A DNA stretch of 55,807 bases from Chromatiales bacterium (GCA_024640045.1 JAHEFS010000007.1:1-55807); one strand, 5' to 3'; positions 37,253 through 46,897 are shown, counted from the stretch's first letter. Translations and numbers: made by a program. Notes: a model not told the origin generated them from the letters alone.

Positions 37253-38170
37253 ATGAGTTGGCAAGAATCGCCTCGACCTTCCTTCGCGCCCCGTCATTGG
37301 GGGGGGTGGCTGGCGGTTGTCAACATTGCTTTGCTGGGTATGTTGCCTCGAGGCTTGACGCTGTGGCTGGCGGAATCGCTCGGGCATGTTATGTACAAGT
37401 TCGCCAGGCGGCGGCGCAAGGTTGCCGAACGCAATATTGCGCGCTGCTTTCCCGACCTGAGCGAATCGCAGCGCGACGCCCTGGTGCGAAAAAACTTCCG
37501 TTCAGTCGGCCGGATGGTGGCCGAGATAGCCTGGAGTTGGTCACCCAATGACCGTCGCATCGATCGCCTCGGTGAGGTCATCGGTTTCAGGTATTTGGAA
37601 CACGCCATGCAGGAGGGCTCGGGCGTGCTGGTGGTGACCTGCCATAACACCTGCCTTGAAATCGGTGCCCGTATCGCAGCACGGCGGGTCTGGGCCAGTG
37701 GCATTTATCGTCCATTGGAAAACGAAGTGTTGGAGTGGTACCAGAACCGCTGTCGGGCCAGGTACTGCAAGTCGATGCTCAGCAAAAAGAACCTCAGGGG
37801 TGGTGTTCGGCAGCTACGTGACGGCGGTGTTCTCTGGTACGCACCTGACCAGGATTTCGGGCGCGAGCAAAGCGTATTCGCCCCCTTTTTCGGCATTCAG
37901 GCAGCCACCCTGCTGGCGACGCAGCGATTGCCAAAAATGAGCGGCTGCGCAGTAGTCATGATGTTCCCCTGGTACGATGCCCGGGCCCGGCGTTATCGCG
38001 TCGAGTTTCTGCCGGCACTGCAGGATTACCCCAGCGATGACCCGGTGGCCGATCTGACCCGAATCAACAGCCTGATCGAAGAGCGCGTCCGGCTGCACCC
38101 CGAGCAGTATTGGTGGATTCACCGCCGGTTCAAGACCCGCCCAGAAGGCGAGCCGCCTTTTTACGACTGA
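37253..38170 (+). CDS. lpxL: Lipid A late acyltransferase, LpxL/HtrB family
   Basis: The 305-residue inner-membrane protein adds a secondary acyl chain to Kdo-lipid A. Family marks are the N-terminal hydrophobic segment (WLAVVNIALLGMLPRGLTLWLAESLG), RRRKVAERNIARCFPDLSE, the CHNTCLEIG block in the place of the HX4D/E catalytic site (H then E five residues later), VYRPLENEVL-like IYRPLENEVLEWYQNRCR, and WYAPDQDFGREQSVFAPFF. The histidine is in VVTCHNTCLEIGA, which fits H-x4-E. LpxL or LpxM specificity cannot be told from sequence by eye. Confidence 0.88.
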   Translation: MSWQESPRPSFAPRHWGGWLAVVNIALLGMLPRGLTLWLAESLGHVMYKFARRRRKVAERNIARCFPDLSESQRDALVRKNFRSVGRMVAEIAWSWSPNDRRIDRLGEVIGFRYLEHAMQEGSGVLVVTCHNTCLEIGARIAARRVWASGIYRPLENEVLEWYQNRCRARYCKSMLSKKNLRGGVRQLRDGGVLWYAPDQDFGREQSVFAPFFGIQAATLLATQRLPKMSGCAVVMMFPWYDARARRYRVEFLPALQDYPSDDPVADLTRINSLIEERVRLHPEQYWWIHRRFKTRPEGEPPFYD

Positions 38171-38177
38171 GCGCGGG

Positions 38178-39422
38178 TCAGGGCTCTTCTGGCCAGGTTG
38201 CGACCCACAGCCCCAGCAACATCCAGATCAGCGAAGACAGGTAGGTACCGAATACGGCGAAGTGTGAGTTGACTGGAAAGAAAACCAGCGCCACCGCCAG
38301 CGCATACGGGAACGCTTCCTGGCGTTGAGCTGGCGACATCCGCCTCCAGTGGCGCCAGAAAAGCAACAGGCCGCCAGACAACCCCAGTAAGCCGATGGTG
38401 CCGGTGTCGGCCATCACTTCCAGCACCACGTTGTGCGCGTGCAGGGCGCCCCTGGCGCCCCCAGCTTGCCTGACATGGACATCTTCGGGCTGAGCATAGT
38501 CCAGGTAGGCGATGGAAAATGCACGCACGCCGACCCCGTTCACAGGGTGCTCACGGTACATAGTGAGCGCTGTCTGGAAAATTGGCAGGCGCAGCGTTGA
38601 GGCGAAATCCACGGAAGCTTCAGAGCCTTCGAGCGCCGTGAGCGTTTGTTCGAGCCGCTGCTGCAGCAGGGGTGAAGCGCTGTAGCCGGCCAGGATCACC
38701 AACACGGCGAGCACCGGGACCGAGATCGATGCGAACCTCAGATCGCGGTTCTCCCGGTTCATGATCAAGAGCAAACCGTAAACACCCAGGACGACAGCCA
38801 TGACCAGCCAGCCCGAACGCATACCGGCGATCATCACTGCGCCGAGCACCAAGGCGAACGACAGGACCCACGCCCACGCGGGCCAGCGGCGGCGAGCGTA
38901 TTCCAGCAGCAGGGGCGAAAGCATGGCTAACGTGGGCCCGTAAAACTGGTACTGGCGCAGGAACAGGGCATTCAACCGATCCGGGTGCATGCTGATACCC
39001 AACAGGTCGGCGCCAAAATAGAGCTGCACGAAACCGTCGATCGCCCAGAACGCCAGCAGGTAAGCGGACCATTTCAGCACGCGCCAACGCGCCGAGGGGG
39101 GCGTGAGCAGAATGCCAATGGTGACGCCTGCGGCCAGGTAACGCAAAGCCGCCAGGCTCCTCAGAGCGCTTTTTTCAGGCGTATAGGAATCGAAGCTGGA
39201 GAGGACCATGGGCAGCCAGAAACACAGGAACAGCGGGATCAATACCAGCGACACCTGGCGTGCTCGTTGCCGGTGCGTTGGGTTACGCAGGAGGAAGGGA
39301 AGTGACAGCGCCAGCATCGAGAGTGGCAGCTCGGGAGCTCGCCCAAAAGGCAGCAGGGCGATGAACGACACGACCAGCCAGCTTGGCCAGTCTGCCTGCA
39401 GGCGTTTCACAATGAGGCTCAT
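38178..39422 (-). CDS. O-antigen ligase/polymerase family membrane protein
   Basis: The 414-residue protein has about ten to twelve membrane helices and one large periplasmic loop (about residues 255-340) with the Wzy/WaaL-type stretch MYREHPVNGVGVRAFSIAYLDYAQPEDVHVR and AHNVVLEVMADTGTIGLLG, where HPVNGVGVRAF and AHNVVLEVMADTG are the conserved marks. WaaL ligates O-antigen to the lipid A core in the periplasm; Wzy polymerases look alike, so the exact reaction is not certain. Its start overlaps the stop of the GT4 gene by 4 bp. Confidence 0.85.
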   Translation of the reverse strand: MSLIVKRLQADWPSWLVVSFIALLPFGRAPELPLSMLALSLPFLLRNPTHRQRARQVSLVLIPLFLCFWLPMVLSSFDSYTPEKSALRSLAALRYLAAGVTIGILLTPPSARWRVLKWSAYLLAFWAIDGFVQLYFGADLLGISMHPDRLNALFLRQYQFYGPTLAMLSPLLLEYARRRWPAWAWVLSFALVLGAVMIAGMRSGWLVMAVVLGVYGLLLIMNRENRDLRFASISVPVLAVLVILAGYSASPLLQQRLEQTLTALEGSEASVDFASTLRLPIFQTALTMYREHPVNGVGVRAFSIAYLDYAQPEDVHVRQAGGARGALHAHNVVLEVMADTGTIGLLGLSGGLLLFWRHWRRMSPAQRQEAFPYALAVALVFFPVNSHFAVFGTYLSSLIWMLLGLWVATWPEEP

Positions 39423-40528
39423 CGTTTTTCCTCCAGCACATGACAGTATAGGCGCAGGGTATCGGCCATTGATTTTTCCAGCTGAAAAGCGGCGCTTGCC
39501 GGTACCGGTGGCCGAATACGCAGGAACTGCCGGGTCTTTTCGCGCAGCGCGACCCGGCTACCCGGGCGCACGGCGCCCTGGGGAAACATGTCCTTCAGCG
39601 TTTCACGGACGCCACCATGGTCCCAGGCGATGACAGGAATACCCAGGTGCAGTGCCTCGGGCACGGTTCTGCCGAAAGCTTCCGGGGGGTCGCTGCACAG
39701 GTTGAACACCAGTTCCGAAGCGGCCATCCAGTCGCGCATGTCGGTGCGCAATCCGGTAAAACTGACCTGCCCGATCACACCGCTGCGTTCAGCAAGGCCC
39801 TCGAGCTCTGCGCGGTAGCGCGACCCGGGGCGTCCCGGCCCGACGATGACGCCGTGAATGTCGTCGAATTCCGGTATCAAGGCCGCGAGCAATTCGATGA
39901 AAGCTGCATGTCCCTTGTAGCGCGACAGGCGAGCAGGCAGCAGCAGCAGCCTTTTTCCGCGCAGTTCCGGAAACTCCGTGAACGTGTGCTCGAACCATGC
40001 GGTATCCGGGCGGTAGCCATGTGAGAATTCGGCTTTGTTCACTCCGCCGTGGATGACAATCACCCGGCTTGGGTCGGCGAACGGGTAGTTGGCCAGTGTG
40101 TAGTCGCGGATGTGACGGGACACCGCAATGACGTACTCGCCCCGCGCCATGATCGCGCTGTAGGGGCTGACGGTGTACTGTCCGTGCATGCTCGTGATGA
40201 AGGTCGGGCGAGAGTGGGCCGGCAACCTGCGCAGGGCCAGATGGCAGACCCAGGCCGGCAGGCGAGAATGAGCGTGAACGATGTCGGGTTGGTTTTCAGC
40301 CAGCCAGGAAGCCAGGCGCCTTATGTAACGCAGGGTCGAGAGGCGTTTCTTGCCGATCGGCCAGTCCAGCCATTCTGCCCCGCTGGCGGTGATGCGCTCT
40401 CCCAGCGGACCAGTGGATCCCAGCACGGTTACCCGGTGGCCGTGGCGGCTCAGGCTGGTGGCGATCTCGGTCGTGACCAACTCCGAGCCACCCACGCTGA
40501 GTGCGGCAAGTGCCTGGACGACATGCAT
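39419..40528 (-). CDS. Glycosyltransferase family 4 protein
   Basis: The 369-residue protein has the GT-B fold of GT4 enzymes: N-terminal acceptor domain (HVVQALAALSVGGSELVTTEIA, HAHSRLPAWVC, SMHGQYTVSPY), then the donor domain with RLSRYKGHAAFIELLA, GVIVGPGRPGSRY, and the E-x7-E motif in PEAFGRTVPEALHLGIPVIAWDHGG. It probably adds a sugar to the LPS core or O-antigen at the cytoplasmic face. It is translationally coupled to the O-antigen ligase-like gene downstream (4-bp overlap). The sugar cannot be predicted. Confidence 0.9.
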   Translation of the reverse strand: MHVVQALAALSVGGSELVTTEIATSLSRHGHRVTVLGSTGPLGERITASGAEWLDWPIGKKRLSTLRYIRRLASWLAENQPDIVHAHSRLPAWVCHLALRRLPAHSRPTFITSMHGQYTVSPYSAIMARGEYVIAVSRHIRDYTLANYPFADPSRVIVIHGGVNKAEFSHGYRPDTAWFEHTFTEFPELRGKRLLLLPARLSRYKGHAAFIELLAALIPEFDDIHGVIVGPGRPGSRYRAELEGLAERSGVIGQVSFTGLRTDMRDWMAASELVFNLCSDPPEAFGRTVPEALHLGIPVIAWDHGGVRETLKDMFPQGAVRPGSRVALREKTRQFLRIRPPVPASAAFQLEKSMADTLRLYCHVLEEKR

Positions 40529-40578
40529 GGATCAGGTGCCGTTTACGGTTCGCGTTAACGGCATGAGGCAGATCGGTT

Positions 40579-40788
40579 TCAGTCGACCAGGCGGTAGTGC
40601 GTACTGCAGTAGGGGCAGGTGGCTTCGCCAGTCTTTTCAACCTGAAGATAGACGCGCGGATGCGCATTCCACAGCTTCTGTTCCGGGGTCGGGCAGGACA
40701 GGGGCAGGTCAGCCCGATGGACCTCAAAGGTTTTCGCGGTGCTGGCCGTGGCCAGGTCCGGGTTTCTCGCGTCGGTGGTATGGGTCAC
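40579..40788 (-). CDS. Small CHCC zinc-finger protein
   Basis: The 69-residue protein has the zf-CHCC signature: LSCPTPEQKLWNAHPRVYLQV followed by EATCPYCSTHYRLVD, with likely zinc ligands Cys32, His43, Cys58 and Cys61. Bacterial proteins of this type are similar to the NDUFS6 subunit of respiratory complex I and are often encoded near LPS or aminotransferase genes; their function is open. The start is GTG 40788, supported by GGAGAAGG 4 bases before it; the frame remains open upstream inside glnE but has no family similarity there. It lies 34 bp after glnE. Confidence 0.8.
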   Translation of the reverse strand: MTHTTDARNPDLATASTAKTFEVHRADLPLSCPTPEQKLWNAHPRVYLQVEKTGEATCPYCSTHYRLVD

Positions 40789-40822
40789 GAAGCCTTCTCC
40801 GAGTTCAGTGCAAGCGGATATT

Positions 40823-43534
40823 TTACCCTGATTGATGGTCTCCGGGTGTGGTTGCAAGCTTACCGTCGCTGCCTGAACCGGTACTGAACCAGCTATTGGC
40901 ATGGTCGCCCAGAATCTCGCGACACACGGCCAGGCTGGCCGTGGTTGCGGTCGAACCGGAACCACCACCCCGGGCAATGAAAGAAAGGTGGCGCTCATGG
41001 CAAAGCGCCTCGTGGGTTTCGCACAGCACGTCGGCCTGGGCGGCGGATAACCAGCCAGCTTCCACCAGGTGTTGCAGCTGACCTGGGGTATCGGTGGCTT
41101 CGAGCACCCGCGGGTGGCGAGATGCACACTCGAGCACACCAAGCTGGGCGATGAAGTCGACGTCGACCAGCCCGCCGCTGCCGTGTTTGAAGCGGTCGCC
41201 GGATCTGAACTCTGCCCGCATGCGCTGTCGCATCCGGGTGATGTCCTCACGCAAGCGGATCGGGTCACGCTCGCAGACGAGGACCGCTTGCCGAATCTGG
41301 CTATAACGCTGCGCAAGCTTCTGGTTTCCTGCCAGCGCGCGTGCCCGGGTCAGCGCCTGCAGTTCCCAGGTCCAGGCCTGTTCGCGCTGGTACTTGCCGA
41401 AGGCCTGCAAAGAAGAAACCAGCAGGCCGGCTCGGCCATTGGGTCGCAGCCGGGTGTCCGTTTCATACAGCTTCCCGGAGGCGGTCGGTACGGTCAGCAG
41501 GCTTATGAGCCTCCGCGCCACCTGTGTGTAGAACCGCTCCAGCGGTGGGGTGTCATCCGACCCTGGCGGGCATTCGCCGTCATAGAGGAAGATCAGGTCG
41601 AGATCTGAGCCGTAAGCCAGCTCGCCCGCTCCGAGGCTGCCGTAACCGATAACACACAGGTCCGCTTCAGGCGGGCTCTCGTAGCGGCCGCGTATTTCCT
41701 CGTGGGCGATCTCCAGGCACACGCGCAAAAGCGTTTCAGCCAGCCCGGTCAGCCCCTGCTGCACCTGCCGAGCGGTCAGGGTGGTTTCAATTTCCGCCAC
41801 TGCCACTCGCAGGCTGGATGCCAACTTCAGGTGGTTCAGGGCCTGCAATACGGCTTCCGGCTCGTCGTGAGAATGGCGGATCCGGTCAGCCATGCTGTCC
41901 AGCTCTGTCCTCGTCGGCAGCAGGTGACCCAGGGCCGGGTCGATCAGTTCGTCCAGCAGGGCCGGATGACGGATGACGGTCGCCGCGACCCAATGGCTCT
42001 CCCGGAACAGGTCGAGCATGCGTTTACAGGCCTGAGGCTTGTGTACCAACAGGGAAAGATAGGCGCTGCGCCGGGAAATGGCGAGCACCAACTCGAATAC
42101 ATCCGAAAGAACGTCATCGCCCAAGTTGCGCTGATCCAGCTGTTCCAGAAGCAGGGGCATGAAGCGGCCCAGCCGTTGCGCTGCGCGCTGGCTGAGCGAT
42201 TGTCGTCCGAGGCGCTCAAGAAAGCGCGCCACCACCGGGTTCAAACCATCCCCGGAGAAGTCTGCAGAGGACAGTTCCCGCCAACGCGCCTGCCAGCGCG
42301 TGTCGTCGACCGTCTCGGCCGGCTGCAGGTGTTGGCTGAACACCCGGTTGACCTCGGCTCTGACCTGCCTGACCTGTTCCTGCAGGCCATCCTCATTTGG
42401 GCACCCCATGATCTGAGCCACCCGCTGCAGGTCGTGCCCGGCAGGCAGCAGGTGGGTTTGTTGGTCATGCAGGGCCTGGATGGCGTTTTCCAGGCGGCGC
42501 AGATAATCGTAGTGTTGTTTCAGGGCGCGGCCCGTATCAGGTTCCATCATGCCCAGTTCCACCAGGGTCTCCAGTGCGCCGTACAGCGAGGGGGTTTGCA
42601 GTTTCGGCTCACGGCCACCGCGCAAGAGCTGGTGTGCCTGGATCATGAACTCGATCTCACGAATGCCGCCCGGGCCGCGCTTGACGTCCTGTTCCCGGCC
42701 ACGATCGGCCGCATCCTTGCGCACGGCAGCGTGCATCTCCTGTAATGCCTCGATGGCTCCGAAATCGATATAACGGCGGTAGACGAAGGGCTGTAGGATG
42801 CGCAGCAACGCTTCACCTGCTTCGAGGTCGCCGGCCACGGGTCGGGCCTTGACCAGGGCGTAACGCTCCCAATCCCGGCCTTCGCGCTGGTAATACTGTT
42901 CCATGGCGCCGAAGCTGCAGACGAGGGGCCCCGATTCGCCGAACGGCCGTAACCGGGCGTCTACGCGAAAGCAAAAGCCGTGTTCCGTGATCTCCGACAG
43001 GCTGCGAATGACCGCGCGGGTCAGGCGCGTGAAATACTGCTCGCCCGCCATGTTCCGGGGCCCACTGCAGGTACCCGCGTGGGGATAACAGAAGATCAGG
43101 TCGATATCAGAGGACAGGTTGAGCTCTCTGCCGCCGAGCTTGCCCATGCCGATGACCACCAATCCTTGGGGGTTTCCATCTGCGTCGCACGGAGCGCCAT
43201 AACGGTCTGTGAGGGCGGCCGCGTGATGCTCGACAGCGGCCTGCAAACAGACTTCCGCCAGGCGGCTGAGGTCCTCGAGGGTGTTTTCAACCGCCGTGAG
43301 GCGGTTGAGATCGCGCCACACGATCCGCATCATCTCCCGGTTTCGAAACTGGCGGAGCCCGGGGTCCAGTCCTTCCCCGGTGACGGTGGTCGCAAGCTCT
43401 GCCTGCTCGGGGGCGCTTTCAGTCCGTAGCCGCCCGCTGTCTTCCAGCTGCGCCCACCAGTCAGGGTGGCGCTGCACCAGTCCGGCAAGAAAAGGGCTGC
43501 AATCGAGAGCGGTATCGGGTTTGGAACTGTGCAT
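40823..43534 (-). CDS. glnE: Bifunctional glutamine synthetase adenylyltransferase/adenylyl-removing enzyme
   Basis: GlnE adds or removes AMP on glutamine synthetase in response to PII and glutamine. The 903-residue protein has two nucleotidyltransferase domains: the N-terminal deadenylylase site GMGKLGGRELNLSSDIDLIF (about 129-148) and the C-terminal adenylylase site GYGSLGAGELAYGSDLDLIF (about 637-656), each with the G-S..D.D metal pair, followed by helical GlnD-type segments. It is somewhat shorter than the E. coli enzyme (about 946), mainly at the N-terminus. It follows the copper ATPase gene by 8 bp, an odd functional partner, and may be co-transcribed with it. Confidence 0.95.
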   Translation of the reverse strand: MHSSKPDTALDCSPFLAGLVQRHPDWWAQLEDSGRLRTESAPEQAELATTVTGEGLDPGLRQFRNREMMRIVWRDLNRLTAVENTLEDLSRLAEVCLQAAVEHHAAALTDRYGAPCDADGNPQGLVVIGMGKLGGRELNLSSDIDLIFCYPHAGTCSGPRNMAGEQYFTRLTRAVIRSLSEITEHGFCFRVDARLRPFGESGPLVCSFGAMEQYYQREGRDWERYALVKARPVAGDLEAGEALLRILQPFVYRRYIDFGAIEALQEMHAAVRKDAADRGREQDVKRGPGGIREIEFMIQAHQLLRGGREPKLQTPSLYGALETLVELGMMEPDTGRALKQHYDYLRRLENAIQALHDQQTHLLPAGHDLQRVAQIMGCPNEDGLQEQVRQVRAEVNRVFSQHLQPAETVDDTRWQARWRELSSADFSGDGLNPVVARFLERLGRQSLSQRAAQRLGRFMPLLLEQLDQRNLGDDVLSDVFELVLAISRRSAYLSLLVHKPQACKRMLDLFRESHWVAATVIRHPALLDELIDPALGHLLPTRTELDSMADRIRHSHDEPEAVLQALNHLKLASSLRVAVAEIETTLTARQVQQGLTGLAETLLRVCLEIAHEEIRGRYESPPEADLCVIGYGSLGAGELAYGSDLDLIFLYDGECPPGSDDTPPLERFYTQVARRLISLLTVPTASGKLYETDTRLRPNGRAGLLVSSLQAFGKYQREQAWTWELQALTRARALAGNQKLAQRYSQIRQAVLVCERDPIRLREDITRMRQRMRAEFRSGDRFKHGSGGLVDVDFIAQLGVLECASRHPRVLEATDTPGQLQHLVEAGWLSAAQADVLCETHEALCHERHLSFIARGGGSGSTATTASLAVCREILGDHANSWFSTGSGSDGKLATTPGDHQSG

Positions 43535-43542
43535 CGGCGGGT

Positions 43543-45852
43543 TCAGCCCAGCGGCAGTTTACGCAGTCTCAGCGCGTTGGTGATGACGGAGACTGAACTG
43601 AGACTCATCGCGCCAGCAGCAATCATGGGACTCAGTAGCACTCCGAACACCGGATAAAGCACGCCCGCAGCGATCGGCACACCCAGGGCGTTGTAGAGAA
43701 ACGCAAACCACAGGTTTTGACGGATGTTGCGCATGGTGATGGTGCTCAGGCGGTGCGCGTCCGCCAGGTGACCGAGGTCGCCCTTGACCAAAGTCACATC
43801 AGCGCTTTCCATGGCGACGTCCGTGCCGGTACCCATGGCGATGCCGACGTCCGCCAGGGCCAGAGCAGGTGCGTCGTTGATGCCGTCACCGGCCATCGCG
43901 ACCTTGTGCCCGGACTGCTGCAACTGCCTGACCCGTTCCACTTTTTGTTCAGGCATCACCCCTGCCTCGAATTTATCCAGGCCCAGTTGCCTCGCCACGG
44001 CCAGCGCTGTGGTTGGGTTGTCCCCGGTCACCATGATGATCTCCAGGCCCGTTGCCCTGAGCCTGGCCAGGGCAGGCGGGGTCGAGTCCTTGATGCGATC
44101 CGCCACGCCGATCAGGCCCAGGACTGCCTGGTCACTGGCCAGGTACACAACGGTTTGTCCCGTCGAAGCCAGCTTTTCAGCGGTCGTTGTCCAGGTTTCA
44201 CTGTCGAGGCCGAGGTCAATCATCAGAGCCGCGTTTCCGAGTGCGAGGGATTGCCCGTCCACCTGTCCGGTGACGCCCTTACCCGCTTTTGCGATGAATC
44301 CATTGAGCTTTCCAAGTTCGATGCCCCGGGTTTCCGCGCCGGCCAGAATCGCGTGCGCCAATGGGTGTTCGCTGCCCTGTTCCAGCGAGGCAGCCAGCTG
44401 CAAAAGAGTGCGCTCGTCCCCATCCGTTCCAGGGGTCAGTGAAACGAGCTCCGGCCGGCCAATGGTCAGAGTGCCCGTCTTGTCGATCAGCAATGTGTCC
44501 ACTTGCCGAAGGGTTTCGATGGCTTCTGCGTTGCGGAAAAGAACACCCATGGAGGCCCCGCGCGCCGTCGCTGTCATGACTGAAATGGGTGTGGCCAGGC
44601 CGAGTGCACAAGGACAGGCGATGATCAGTACCGAAACCGCAATGATGATGGCATGCGCCATACGAGGCTCGGGTCCGGCCAGACCCCAGGCCACGGCGGC
44701 TCCCGCTGCAATGGTGATGACGGTGGGCACGAACCAGGCCGAAACCGCATCCGCCAGCCGTTGCACCGGCGCCCGGCTGCGTTGGGCCGCGCTGACCATG
44801 TCGATGATCCTGGCATACAGGGTGTCTGCACCGATTTTGTCGGCGCGCATCAGGAAACCGCCCTCGGCATTCAGAGTGGCGGCAGCCACACTGTCGCCTT
44901 CGCCCTTGAAGGCAGGGACGGACTCTCCGGTGAGCATTGATTCGTCGATGTGCGTGTGACCCTCGAGCACGATGCCATCGACGGGTACCTTTTCACCGGG
45001 CCGGACACGCAGGGTGTCACCAGCCTGGACCTGTTCCAGTGGGATGTCGCGTTCATGGCCGCAGGGCGTGAGTTTGCGCGCCGTCGTGGGCGCAAGTTGC
45101 AACAGAGCCTGCAAGGCTTCACTGGTGCGCGAACGCGCCTTGATTTCGAGAACCTGCCCCAGCAGGATCAGCGTGACGATGACACCCGCCGCCTCGAAGT
45201 ACAGAGAGACTTCACCACTGGAGCCGCGAAAAGAGCCGGGAAACAGTTCCGGCAGAATCAGCGCGACGGTGCTGTAGCCAAACGCGACTCCGACGCCGAG
45301 CGCGATCAGGCTGAACATGTTCAGGCTGCGGTTGCGAATCGAATGCCAACCGCGCACGTAAAATGGCCAGGCAGCCCAGGTACAGACCGGCGTTGCCAGG
45401 AGCCATTCCAGCCAGCCCCGCGGACCGTGGCCGAGCCACCCCGTGACGGGCTGACCCGGGAGCATATCCGCCATCACGATCAGCAGTAGCGGCCCAGCGA
45501 GCAGGGCAGAGACCCTGAAGCGACGGGTCATATCCGTGAGCTCGCTGTTTTCTGGTGTCTGCGCACCCGTAGCATCCCGCTCCAGCGCCATGCCGCACTC
45601 CGGGCAGATTCCGGGATGGTCCGAAACGACTTCCGGGTGCATTGGGCATGTGTATCGAGTTGCCGTGGGGGCGGGCGGTCGGTCCGGCTCCAGCGCCATG
45701 CCGCACTTGGGACAGGCCGCGGGACCGACGCTTTCCACGCCGGGACACATCGGGCAGATGTACCGGTCGTTGCCCTGGGTACCCGGCGCTTGCGCCTTGC
45801 TGGCGGCTGTGTGGTTGGCGCAGTGGCTGTGTTCTGAGCGGGTCTGATTCAT
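43543..45852 (-). CDS. copA: Copper-translocating P1B-type ATPase with two N-terminal metal-binding domains
   Basis: The 769-residue pump has two heavy-metal-binding HMBD modules (YICPMCPGVESVGPAACPKCGM at 31-52 by its ends YICPMC and CPKCGM; YTCPMHPEV...CPECGM at 67-88), preceded by a His/Cys stretch (HSHCANH). Then come eight membrane helices with the Cu(I) motif CPCALGLATP, the phosphorylation site DKTGTLT, the TGES-type loop (MLTGESVPAFK) and GDGINDAPALA. The classic GMxCxxC HMA domain is missing. The pump should export Cu(I) or Ag(I) from the cytoplasm. The first module has C in place of the usual H (CPMC for CPMH). No CueR-like gene is nearby. Confidence 0.94.
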   Translation of the reverse strand: MNQTRSEHSHCANHTAASKAQAPGTQGNDRYICPMCPGVESVGPAACPKCGMALEPDRPPAPTATRYTCPMHPEVVSDHPGICPECGMALERDATGAQTPENSELTDMTRRFRVSALLAGPLLLIVMADMLPGQPVTGWLGHGPRGWLEWLLATPVCTWAAWPFYVRGWHSIRNRSLNMFSLIALGVGVAFGYSTVALILPELFPGSFRGSSGEVSLYFEAAGVIVTLILLGQVLEIKARSRTSEALQALLQLAPTTARKLTPCGHERDIPLEQVQAGDTLRVRPGEKVPVDGIVLEGHTHIDESMLTGESVPAFKGEGDSVAAATLNAEGGFLMRADKIGADTLYARIIDMVSAAQRSRAPVQRLADAVSAWFVPTVITIAAGAAVAWGLAGPEPRMAHAIIIAVSVLIIACPCALGLATPISVMTATARGASMGVLFRNAEAIETLRQVDTLLIDKTGTLTIGRPELVSLTPGTDGDERTLLQLAASLEQGSEHPLAHAILAGAETRGIELGKLNGFIAKAGKGVTGQVDGQSLALGNAALMIDLGLDSETWTTTAEKLASTGQTVVYLASDQAVLGLIGVADRIKDSTPPALARLRATGLEIIMVTGDNPTTALAVARQLGLDKFEAGVMPEQKVERVRQLQQSGHKVAMAGDGINDAPALALADVGIAMGTGTDVAMESADVTLVKGDLGHLADAHRLSTITMRNIRQNLWFAFLYNALGVPIAAGVLYPVFGVLLSPMIAAGAMSLSSVSVITNALRLRKLPLG

Positions 45853-45952
45853 GCGCGTTTTCCTGGCACGCGTGCCTATTGCGCAGAATACTACACCACG
45901 TCGGAGCGCTTTGATTGAGCCAACTCACCGATCGGGTCAAGAGTTCAAGAGG

Positions 45953-45993
45953 AAAAAATAGCGCGCCCCGGGCCGGGAACCCCCGGGACGCGC
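45953..45993 (-). terminator. Rho-independent terminator of the TorF-like gene
   Basis: On the minus strand a 12-bp GC stem with one mismatch (arms 45982-45993 and 45961-45972, sequence GCGCGTCCCGGG against CCCGGGGCGCGC) is followed by TATTTTTTCC (complement of 45951-45960). It lies about 60 bp after the stop of the TorF-like gene and before copA, so the two genes should be separate transcripts. Confidence 0.82.
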
Positions 45994-46051
45994 AAAAGCC
46001 GGTGGAACGGTTGCTTGATCCGCGTTCTTACCGGAAGCTGCGGGAACAGCA

Positions 46052-46690
46052 CTAAAAGTCGAAGGTTTTACTCAGCGTGAAAACGAGGTTTGTGTCAGAC
46101 GCACCACCCAAGAGTGTGCTGTCACTGTGAATCACGGCAATGGCATAGTCCATCAGGGGTTGTTCGCTGATTTCCAGGGTGCCGCCGTAACCGGCTTCGT
46201 AGTAATTGCCGTCAAAGTCGTTTTCAAAGGTGCCGAATTTGCCATAGAAGCCATTGTGTGCGGCTGTCAGGGAATAGAATTCATAGTCCAGATCGCCCAT
46301 GCCGAAGTTGTCGTAGGTGCCGACGGCGGCATCGAAGGTCAGCCATTTCCAGCCGACACTGAAATTGGCCTCGAGGTACTCGTCGTCAAAGTCGCCGGTG
46401 TACGTATACCAGGTGCCGCCCACACTGAAGCTGAAGTCGCCAGCCTCGAAGCCGTACCCGCCGTAGTAGTCGATCTCAATGCCTTCGCCGACATCAGCGG
46501 CCCAAGCGCCTGCGTAGAACCCGCCGGCACCGAAGTCTACGCCACCGAAAGCAGACGAACTTTTCTGCGGAATACCGCGGTAGATATACTCGCTGTTGTA
46601 GCCGATATTGGCGGATACCTCCTGGGCCCAACCCGATTGCCAGGGCGCCACGGCCAGTAACAGCAACACTGCACGCGTGAATATTTTCAT
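46052..46690 (-). CDS. TorF family putative porin
   Basis: The 212-residue protein has a signal peptide (KIFTRAVLLLLAVAPWQSGWAQ) and a beta-barrel pattern of alternating aromatic and small residues rich in Tyr, Gly and Asp, ending in phenylalanine (LVFTLSKTFDF), as needed for BAM recognition. The start of the mature part, VSANIGYNSEYIYRGIPQKSS, is the TorF/TIGR02001 signature. The family is named as a porin, but substrate and channel function are untested in general. I chose the ATG at 46690; an upstream start would add 18 polar residues. Its AT-rich promoter region lies within 46691-46897. Confidence 0.88.
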   Translation of the reverse strand: MKIFTRAVLLLLAVAPWQSGWAQEVSANIGYNSEYIYRGIPQKSSSAFGGVDFGAGGFYAGAWAADVGEGIEIDYYGGYGFEAGDFSFSVGGTWYTYTGDFDDEYLEANFSVGWKWLTFDAAVGTYDNFGMGDLDYEFYSLTAAHNGFYGKFGTFENDFDGNYYEAGYGGTLEISEQPLMDYAIAVIHSDSTLLGGASDTNLVFTLSKTFDF

Positions 46691-46897
46691 GTCATGGTCC
46701 CTCTCCGCTCGATTAAGGGTTTTAAAGTGACGAATCGATGTCACTCTTTCGAGACTGTTACTGCAGGAATCGGGCCAATTAAAAAAAACGTATAAAAACA
46801 GAAATATAGAGTTTTATTTCTCGGGGGGCCGCCGCGAGCTTGCCCCAAACGGGAACAGGCGTGCATCAAGAACTGGCAGGTAACGAGCCATGGAGCG
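46691..46897. other. AT-rich intergenic region between the sulfotransferase-like and TorF-like genes
   Basis: The 207-bp gap holds a stretch of unusually low GC (46778-46822). On the minus strand AGAAATA (46815-46821) and TATTTCT (46800-46806) form a 7-bp stem followed by GTTTTTATACG and a run of eight T: a weak, AT-type terminator for the sulfotransferase-like gene or part of the TorF promoter. I cannot decide between these. Confidence 0.4.

Noticed and set aside
41702..42745. A long plus-strand open frame of 347 codons opposite glnE.
   Set aside because: It is the antisense shadow of a GC-rich conserved gene; composition (rich in His, Gln, Arg) and lack of any family pattern argue against coding.
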